A model generated the notes under the pieces. It ran no database searches, was not told the origin of the DNA, and was given only the letters and a program-made list of their open reading frames with translations. Positions 58,810 through 64,000 of a stretch of DNA of 64,000 nt are shown piece by piece. Positions within the stretch are counted from its first letter, which is position 1. Each line of letters opens with the position of its first letter. Location: positions 7,254,001 to 7,318,000 of the forward strand of contig NZ_JACHJV010000001.1 of NCBI RefSeq assembly GCF_014203855.1, written 5' to 3'. The stretch is from Kitasatospora kifunensis (GTDB lineage Bacteria > Actinomycetota > Actinomycetes > Streptomycetales > Streptomycetaceae). The position numbers and the translations under genes are program-made.

Positions 58810-59067
58810 TCAGGCTCCAGCGGTGAGTTGGTCGTTGACGAGGGTGAGGAAGTCCTCGGGGGTCTTGCAGCTCTCCGGCTCGTTGCCGATCGGCTGGCCG
58901 TAGCGGTTCTCCAACTCGGAGACGATGCCCAGCAGACCGAGCGAGTCGAGGCCGAACTGGTCGAAGGGCGTGTCGGGCTGGCTCGCCAGCTCGGCGGCGT
59001 CGACCGACAGGCCAGCCCGGCCCTTCATCAGCGTGGCGAGTTCTTCGAAGGTCACGGGGCCGTTCAT
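58810..59067 (-). CDS. Type II PKS acyl carrier protein
   Basis: An 85-residue ACP. Ser42 in FGLDSLGLLG carries the 4'-phosphopantetheine. It has the usual acidic four-helix layout and a GGAGAT ribosome site before ATG 59067. It lies directly after the CLF gene, as in whiE (ORFV). Confidence 0.94.
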   Translation of the reverse strand: MNGPVTFEELATLMKGRAGLSVDAAELASQPDTPFDQFGLDSLGLLGIVSELENRYGQPIGNEPESCKTPEDFLTLVNDQLTAGA

Positions 59068-59127
59068 CGGGATCTCCTTCGGATCGGGGGGAGTTGGGGG
59101 AGAGGGGAGGGGGACGGGCGGTCGGTG

Positions 59128-60384
59128 TTACGGCCGCTCCTCGGTGCTGCGCCGCAGCACCAGTGCCGAGTTGCAGCCCATCAGGCCACGGCTGAGCACC
59201 AGCGCGGTGCGCAGCGGCATCCGGCGGGCGTGGCCGGTGACCAGGTCGAGGTCGTGCCGCACCTCGGTGATGTTCGGCGTCGGCGGCACGATGCCGTGTT
59301 CCAGGGAGAGCACCGCGGTGGCGACGTCCAGCGCGGAGGCGGCCGAGTACGCCCGGCCGTAGCCGGTCTTGGGCGCGGTCACCGGGACCTCGGCGCCGTG
59401 CGGGCCGAGCGCGTCGGCGATCGCCAGCGCCTCGGCCTGGTCGGCCGCGGGGACTCCGAGGGCGTCCGCGAACACCACGTCGACCTCGTCGGGCGCGCAG
59501 CCCGCCTCGGCCAACGCGCCCTGGATCGCCCGCGCCAGGCCCTGCCGGGACCGCTCCCAGCCGGCAGTGCCGGTGAAGGTCGCGGCGTGGCCGGCCACCA
59601 TGGCCCGGATCCGGGCGCCGCGCCGGAGCGCCGCGCCCTCCTCCTCCACGACGAACATCGCACCGCCCTCGGCGGGGGAGAAGCCGCAGGCGTCGTCGGT
59701 GAACGGCAGGTACGCCCGGTGCGGCTCCTTGGCCAGGCTGAGCTCCGGGTAGCCGAGTTGGCAGACCACCGAGTAGGGGGCCAGCGGTGCCTCGGTGGCG
59801 CCGGCGACCACCGCGTTGGTCCCGTGCCGGATGGTCCGGCAGGCGTGCGCGAAGACGTCGAGGCCGCCTGCCTCGTCGTTGGCGAGCACACCGCACGGCC
59901 CCTGGAAGCCGCCGCGGATGGAGATCTGACCGGTGCTGGCCGCGTAGAACCAGGCGATGGACTGGTAGGGGCCCACGAAGTGCGGCCCCTGTCCCCACAG
60001 GTTCTGCAGCTCGCCCTGGCCGAACTCGCCGCCGCCGGAGCCCGCGGCCGTCACCACGCCGATGTCGAACGGTGCCTGCTGGTCCGTCCTCAGCTGGGCG
60101 TCCTCCAGGGCGAGTTCGGCCGCGGCCATGGCGAAGTGGGTGAACCGGTCGGTCTGCACCAGGAAGCGGTTCTCGATCAGCCCGGCGGGGTCGAAGCCGT
60201 GGACCTCGCCGGCCACCCGCAGCGGCAACTCGGTACAGCCCTCCCGGGTGACCGGGCCGAGCACGGCGGTGCCTTGCTGCACGGCCTTCCAGAAGGCGTC
60301 GGTGCCCACCCCGCTCGGGGCGAGGACGCCCAGGCCCGTCACCACCACCTGACGGCCGTTCGGCCGTTGCCTTGGCCCACTCAT
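59128..60384 (-). CDS. Chain length factor (KS-beta)
   Basis: A 418-residue KS-like partner of KS-alpha that sets chain length. It has the thiolase fold but no active Cys. Where most CLFs have a conserved Gln (EQAGG or DQAGG) this one has Glu171 (ANDEAGGLD), an unusual change. The upstream start overlaps the KS-alpha stop (ATGA). Position matches whiE ORFIV. Confidence 0.94.
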   Translation of the reverse strand: MSGPRQRPNGRQVVVTGLGVLAPSGVGTDAFWKAVQQGTAVLGPVTREGCTELPLRVAGEVHGFDPAGLIENRFLVQTDRFTHFAMAAAELALEDAQLRTDQQAPFDIGVVTAAGSGGGEFGQGELQNLWGQGPHFVGPYQSIAWFYAASTGQISIRGGFQGPCGVLANDEAGGLDVFAHACRTIRHGTNAVVAGATEAPLAPYSVVCQLGYPELSLAKEPHRAYLPFTDDACGFSPAEGGAMFVVEEEGAALRRGARIRAMVAGHAATFTGTAGWERSRQGLARAIQGALAEAGCAPDEVDVVFADALGVPAADQAEALAIADALGPHGAEVPVTAPKTGYGRAYSAASALDVATAVLSLEHGIVPPTPNITEVRHDLDLVTGHARRMPLRTALVLSRGLMGCNSALVLRRSTEERP

Positions 60385-61649
60385 TCCTGGCTCCCATCGG
60401 CACGGGTGAGCACCACCGCGGACTGGAAGCCGCCGAAGCCGCTACCGACCGAGAGCACGGTGCGCAGGCGGGCGGCCCGAGCGGTGCGCGGCACGTAGTC
60501 GAGGTCGCACTCGGCGTCCGGGGTCTCGTAGTTGGCGGTCGGCGGCACCACACCGTGGGTGAGGGCGAGCGCGCAGGCGGCGAGTTCGATCGCGCCGATC
60601 GCGCCGAGCGAGTGGCCGACCATCGACTTGATCGAGCTCATCGGCACGGTGTAGGCGTGCGTGCCCAGCGAGCGTTTGACGGCCGCCGTCTCGTGCCGGT
60701 CGTTCTGCTTGGTGCCCGAGCCGTGCGCGTTGACGTAGTCGACGTCGGTGGGGTCGAGTTGGGCCTGCTCCAGGGCTCGGTCGATCGCCTGCGACATCTC
60801 CCGGCCCTCCAGCGTGAGCCCGGTCATGTGGTAGGCGTTGCCGAAGGTGGCGAAGCCGCGGATCTCGCAGTAGATCCGGGCACCGCGGGCCTGAGCGTGC
60901 TCCAACTCCTCCAGCAGCAGCACCGCGGCACCCTCGCCGAGCACGAAGCCGTCCCGGTCCGCGTCGAAGGGGCGCGAGGCGTGGGCGGGGTCGTCGTTGC
61001 GGGTCGAGGTCGCCTTGATCGCGTCGAAGCAGGCCACCGTGATCGGGGAGATCGGCGAGTCGGAGGCACCGGCCACGATGATGTCCGCCTTGCCTTCGGC
61101 GATGGCGTGGAAGGCGTGCCCCACCGCGTCCAGCCCGGAGGTGCATCCGGTGGAGACGGTCTGCACGGGGCCGTGCGCGCCGATGTCCTCGGCGACCTCG
61201 GAGGCGAGCGCGCTGGGGGAGAAGGCGCGGTGCAGGTGGGCTCCGGCGCCGCGGTGGTCCACGTCCCAGCGGCTGCCGCCGGCGCTGACCGCCACGTAGT
61301 CGTGCTCCAGCCGGGTGGTGCCGCCGACGGCCGAGCCCAGTGACACGCCGATCCGCCAGGGGTCCTGCACGCCGAGGTCGAGCCCCGAGTCGCGCAGCGC
61401 CTCGCTGGCCGCGGCCAGCGCGAACTGCACGTACCGGTCGGCGCGTTCGGCCCGTTCCGGCTCCAGGCCGCAGGCCACCGCGTCGAAGTCGCACTCGGCG
61501 GCGATCCGCGAGCGGAACCCGGCGGGATCGAAGAGGGTGATCCCTCGGGTCGCGGTCTGGCCGGCGGTGAGCAGGTCCCAGAAGGCCTGCACCCCTATGC
61601 CACCGGGAGCGACCACGCCCAGGCCGGTGACCGCCACCCGGCGCATCAC
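60381..61649 (-). CDS. Ketosynthase alpha (KS-alpha)
   Basis: A 422-residue ketosynthase. Active Cys169 is in STGCTSGLDAVG; the two histidines are in NAHGSGTKQND and SMVGHSLGAIG. It decarboxylates malonyl-ACP and extends the chain with the CLF. It may start at GTG 61649 or ATG 61646; the former overlaps the cupin stop (GTGA). Sequence and order match whiE ORFIII of spore-pigment loci. Confidence 0.95.
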   Translation of the reverse strand: MMRRVAVTGLGVVAPGGIGVQAFWDLLTAGQTATRGITLFDPAGFRSRIAAECDFDAVACGLEPERAERADRYVQFALAAASEALRDSGLDLGVQDPWRIGVSLGSAVGGTTRLEHDYVAVSAGGSRWDVDHRGAGAHLHRAFSPSALASEVAEDIGAHGPVQTVSTGCTSGLDAVGHAFHAIAEGKADIIVAGASDSPISPITVACFDAIKATSTRNDDPAHASRPFDADRDGFVLGEGAAVLLLEELEHAQARGARIYCEIRGFATFGNAYHMTGLTLEGREMSQAIDRALEQAQLDPTDVDYVNAHGSGTKQNDRHETAAVKRSLGTHAYTVPMSSIKSMVGHSLGAIGAIELAACALALTHGVVPPTANYETPDAECDLDYVPRTARAARLRTVLSVGSGFGGFQSAVVLTRADGSQE

Positions 61650-62092
61650 GCCGGCGCTCCGGTCGGGTCGGGCGGGATCGATTGCAGGGCGCGGGCCGCC
61701 TCGGCGGTGGTGTCCTCGGTGTCCACGTGGCCGAGTTCGGGGCGCGGTGCCAGCGGGCCCAGGTGGAAGACCATCCGGGACTCGGTGCGGCCCACGTTGC
61801 GGAAGCGGTGGCGCACGTCGCGCGGGATCATCAGGCCCTGGTCGGGCCGCAGCGGGTGCGCCACGCCGTCCAGGTCCACCTCCAGCGCGCCGCTGACCAC
61901 GAAGACGAACTCCTCGGAGTACGGGTGGTAGTGCTCGCCGATCCGCTCGCCGGGCTGGATGATCGCCAGGCCCATGAAGCCGCTGGTTGCGCCGACCGTG
62001 GTCGGCGTGAGCAGGGCACGCAGGTCGCCGCCGCGGCGGCGGTTGGGCTGCGTCTCGTCGAGGTGCACGATGCGTACGGGCTTAACGGTCAT
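61646..62092 (-). CDS. Cupin protein, WhiE-II-like
   Basis: A 148-residue single-domain cupin. The metal-binding motif 1 is GEHYHPYSEEFVFVVSGALE and motif 2 PRDVRHRFRNVG. Such cupins lie in nearly all whiE-type and some other type II PKS loci and affect cyclisation or yield. It is coupled to KS-alpha by a 4-bp overlap and 3 bp from the upstream gene. Confidence 0.93.
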   Translation of the reverse strand: MTVKPVRIVHLDETQPNRRRGGDLRALLTPTTVGATSGFMGLAIIQPGERIGEHYHPYSEEFVFVVSGALEVDLDGVAHPLRPDQGLMIPRDVRHRFRNVGRTESRMVFHLGPLAPRPELGHVDTEDTTAEAARALQSIPPDPTGAPA

Positions 62093-62095
62093 GGG

Positions 62096-63328
62096 TCACT
62101 CTCCGGTGGCGGCGAAGGACGGTGCGGCGCCCAGGGCGTGCGGGTCGGCGGACGGGGACGTGCGGTCGATGGCCGGGGACTTGCGGTCGGTGATCAGGTC
62201 CATCGCGCAGTCGGTCAGGAAGCGGGTGATCCCCGCGGCGCTCTCCAGGTCCGCGTCGGCGGGCAGGTCCAGGTACCGGCTCAGGGCGGTGAGCGGGCTG
62301 CCGGGGAGCAGGCCGGCCGCCTGCGCGGGGGCCTGCCGGTAGGGGACTCGCAGGTCGACCAGCCGCACCAGGACGCCCTCGCTCAGGAACATCGTGCTGG
62401 CCGCCAGCGGGTGCTCCGCATCGCCGACCGCCGTCTTGTCGTGTTCGGCGAGCAGTTGCGCCGCCGCGGCGCCGTGGCCGGGGCGCACGGGGTAGAGGAA
62501 GGCCGAACGGGTGACCTCGCCCAGTGCGCCTTCGCCGCCGAGGTGGTGCACCGCGGGCAGCGCCGCACGGGCGAAGAACGCGCGGGTGGAGGTCGGGTCG
62601 GCGAAGTCGCGGGCCTCCTCCAAATGGGGGTTGACGGCCTCCTCGACGGCGCGCACCTCGGGCTGCATCGCCACGTGCCGCAGCGCGTTGCCCAGGTCGC
62701 CCTGGACCTCGACGGCCCGCACCACGCGGTTGCCGCGCATGAACAGCGAGGTGCGCAGGAGCCGCGTGGTGTGGTCGACCTGGGCCTGCGGGGAGCGGTA
62801 GCCGGCCAGGATGTCGGCGACGGCCCGCTCGCTACCGGGCTTGACCGTGAAGGTCAGCGCGTGGCGCACCACGCCGCCACTGGACAGCGGCGGAGTCGGC
62901 AGCGGGTCGGTCGCCGCCGCGCGGGGCCGGTCGGTGGCGGTCACCTTGACCTTGAGCGGGACCAGGTGGTTGGCGGCGGGCTCGGGGGTCTCCCGGGCGA
63001 TGACGAACCGCAGCGAACGGGTGTCGCTGACGCACTGGTGGAGCGGCTCCACCACCGTGCGGTGGGCGGCGCTCTCCACCCAGCTCAGGAACGGCTCCGC
63101 GGCCTCCCATTCGCTGGTGATGAGCCACTGCGAGGCGTTGCCGAGCGACTGGCACAGTTGGTCGCTGATGTGGCCGGGTACGTTCGCCACCTGATGGCGG
63201 ATCTGCTCGTAGGCGGCCAGAAAACGCTGTTCCTGGCCGTCATGGACGTCCAGCAGCAGCACGACGCGCAGCCGGGATTCGGTGCCGGCGGTGGGCGGTG
63301 GGGTTTGCCTGTCGGTCAGGGTCGTCAC
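62096..63328 (-). CDS. SchA/CurD family protein, WhiE-I-like
   Basis: A 410-residue protein of the SchA/CurD (whiE ORFI) family, first gene of the spore-pigment operon; its role is unproven. Several dimeric alpha-beta barrel-like (ABM) repeats are seen: VVLLLDVHDGQEQRFLAAY, HALTFTVKPGSERAVADIL and SAFLYPVRPGHGAAAAQLL. GTG 63328 is chosen, with AGGA upstream; the frame stays open to 63529. The promoter lies in the divergent gap with the palindromes at 63384-63431. Confidence 0.9.
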   Translation of the reverse strand: MTTLTDRQTPPPTAGTESRLRVVLLLDVHDGQEQRFLAAYEQIRHQVANVPGHISDQLCQSLGNASQWLITSEWEAAEPFLSWVESAAHRTVVEPLHQCVSDTRSLRFVIARETPEPAANHLVPLKVKVTATDRPRAAATDPLPTPPLSSGGVVRHALTFTVKPGSERAVADILAGYRSPQAQVDHTTRLLRTSLFMRGNRVVRAVEVQGDLGNALRHVAMQPEVRAVEEAVNPHLEEARDFADPTSTRAFFARAALPAVHHLGGEGALGEVTRSAFLYPVRPGHGAAAAQLLAEHDKTAVGDAEHPLAASTMFLSEGVLVRLVDLRVPYRQAPAQAAGLLPGSPLTALSRYLDLPADADLESAAGITRFLTDCAMDLITDRKSPAIDRTSPSADPHALGAAPSFAATGE

Positions 63329-63383
63329 GGTCCTAGTTCCTCTCGCTCGATCCAGGCACCTGCGCAGGGTTCCGGGGCCTGAT

Positions 63384-63431
63384 CGCATGCGTTCGATACT
63401 ACGTATCGCATCGATGCACGCACGATGCGTG
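63384..63431. promoter_or_regulatory. Four adjoining palindromes in the whiE-type divergent promoter
   Basis: Within 48 bp: CGCATGCG (63384-63391), CGATAC-TAC-GTATCG (63394-63408), GCATCGATGC (63408-63417) and CACGCA-CGA-TGCGTG (63417-63431), all perfect. They lie 56 bp before the SchA/CurD start and 122 bp before the divergent hydroxylase start, so they probably bind developmental regulators or overlap promoters. Confidence 0.65.
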
Positions 63432-63451
63432 AGTCGCGCGGGTGAAGATCC

Positions 63452-63477
63452 GCTTCCGGGTGGCGGCCGCTGGGAAT
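63452..63477 (+). promoter_or_regulatory. Possible SigF/SigB-type promoter for the hydroxylase gene
   Basis: GCTT (63452-63455) and GGGAAT (63472-63477), 16 nt apart, resemble the GTTT and GGGTAT elements of SigF/SigB-type promoters. In S. coelicolor whiE ORFVIII depends on SigF. The match is imperfect, so this is only a candidate. Confidence 0.3.
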
Positions 63478-63552
63478 AGGAAGAGCCCGGGCCGAAACGG
63501 CGCGTCGAGGCAGCGACGCCCTGGCCCATCCCCGTATGGCTGGAGAGACCTC

Positions 63553-64000
63553 ATGACGTCGCAGGTCGACGACCGCGTGCCGGTCCTGATCGCGGGCGGT
63601 TCCCTGGTGGGGCTGTCCGCCTCACTTTTCCTCGGGCGCCTCGGAGTTGAGCACCTGGTGGTGGAGCGGCACGCGCGCACCTCGCACCATCCGCGCGGGC
63701 GCGGCAACAACGTGCGCACGATGGAGCTCTACCGCACCGCCGGGGTGGAGCAGCAGATCCGTCAGGCGGCTTCCGTGCTGGCCGAGAACCACGGCATCCT
63801 GCAGGCCGACACGCTGACCGGGGCTGACCAGGAGTGGCTGTTCAAGGAGATCGACCCCGGTGGCACGCTCTCTCGGCTCAGCCCCTCCGGCTGGTGCCTG
63901 TGCAGTCAGAACGACCTGGAGCCGGTGCTGCTGCGCTGCGCCCGGGAGCTCGGTGGCCAGGTGCGCTTCGGCACCGAGCTGGACTCCTTCGAGCAGGACG
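63553..64000 (+). CDS. FAD-dependent polyketide hydroxylase, WhiE-VIII/SchC-like, cut by window edge
   Basis: The first 149 codons of a class A flavin monooxygenase. The FAD motif is VLIAGGSLVGLSASLFLGRLG split at residue 13 onward, followed by VVERHARTSHHPRGRG and the SQNDLEPVLLRCARELG segment typical of spore-pigment and other polyketide hydroxylases. It would hydroxylate the aromatic product. It is divergent from the PKS operon, as whiE ORFVIII is. ATG 63553 follows GGAGAG. Confidence 0.92.
   Translation, partial: MTSQVDDRVPVLIAGGSLVGLSASLFLGRLGVEHLVVERHARTSHHPRGRGNNVRTMELYRTAGVEQQIRQAASVLAENHGILQADTLTGADQEWLFKEIDPGGTLSRLSPSGWCLCSQNDLEPVLLRCARELGGQVRFGTELDSFEQD

Overview
The window is very GC-rich, uses actinobacterial codons, and carries several loci found together in sporulating Streptomycetaceae (Streptomyces, Kitasatospora and relatives): a SapB/AmfS-type morphogen lanthipeptide locus, a whiE-type spore-pigment polyketide locus, a WhiB-family protein, a SigB/SigF-like partner-switching set, a DUF574 methyltransferase, and probable leaderless genes. 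No rRNA, tRNA, CRISPR array, transposase gene or replication origin was seen. About 60 protein genes are supported; the first and last run off the window edges.

Layout. 0-2.5 kb: a truncated TetR regulator with its probable operator, an aldo/keto reductase and an AIM24-family protein. 2.6-9.3 kb: a ramC-S-A-B-like operon (class III lanthipeptide synthetase, 40-residue precursor with two Ser-x2-Ser-x3-Cys motifs, two ABC half-transporters) with no ramR-like regulator next to it. 9.9-17.3 kb: regulators and stress proteins, namely TetR with a divergent NTF2-like protein, a PRC-barrel protein, a YdcF-like membrane protein, WhiB, an RsbW-like ATPase, a STAS antagonist, a SigB/F-like sigma factor, and a second sigma factor with a translationally coupled partner. 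17.6-24.4 kb: DUF574 methyltransferase and a complete dipeptide/oligopeptide ABC operon. 25.1-28.8 kb: a two-gene xanthine-dehydrogenase-type molybdoenzyme. 28.8-31.1 kb: TetR, a small secreted peptide, a phosphohistidine phosphatase-like lipoprotein, a zinc-finger protein, and a 174-bp palindromic element. 31.2-36.3 kb: a dacB-oppA-oppB-oppC operon without an ATPase gene. 36.5-39.2 kb: DUF6542 protein, LytR-CpsA-Psr protein, ECF sigma factor. 39.4-47.1 kb: HAD hydrolase, alpha/beta hydrolase with divergent MarR, a close NmtR relative, a phosphodiesterase, an ABC-F protein with divergent TetR, and an FAD monooxygenase. 47.4-49.2 kb: Met/His-rich membrane protein and YcnI (probably copper). 49.4-52.7 kb: a nitric oxide synthase oxygenase whose reading frame is broken at an 8-bp tandem repeat, an Hri1-like protein, and a secreted beta-helix protein. 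52.8-64 kb: an O-methyltransferase facing a whiE-type type II PKS operon (SchA/CurD protein, cupin, KS-alpha, CLF, ACP, aromatase/cyclase, TcmI-like cyclase) continued by its own acetyl-CoA carboxylase genes (accDA, accB, accC), with the whiE-VIII-like hydroxylase divergent at the right edge.

How the genes fit together. The two ends serve aerial development: SapB-like peptide lowers surface tension for aerial hyphae, and the whiE-type PKS makes spore pigment with malonyl-CoA probably supplied by the attached carboxylase. The middle holds nutrient uptake and recycling (two peptide ABC systems, one coupled to a DD-carboxypeptidase, plus purine oxidation), metal sensing, possible antibiotic resistance (ABC-F and FAD monooxygenase) and stress sigma factors. 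Several intercistronic hairpins lie where expression of a binding protein or peptide would need to exceed that of its membrane partners. The most unusual items are the frameshifted, TTA-containing NOS gene, the ATPase-less dacB-opp operon ending at a palindromic element, and the carboxylase-equipped whiE-type locus.
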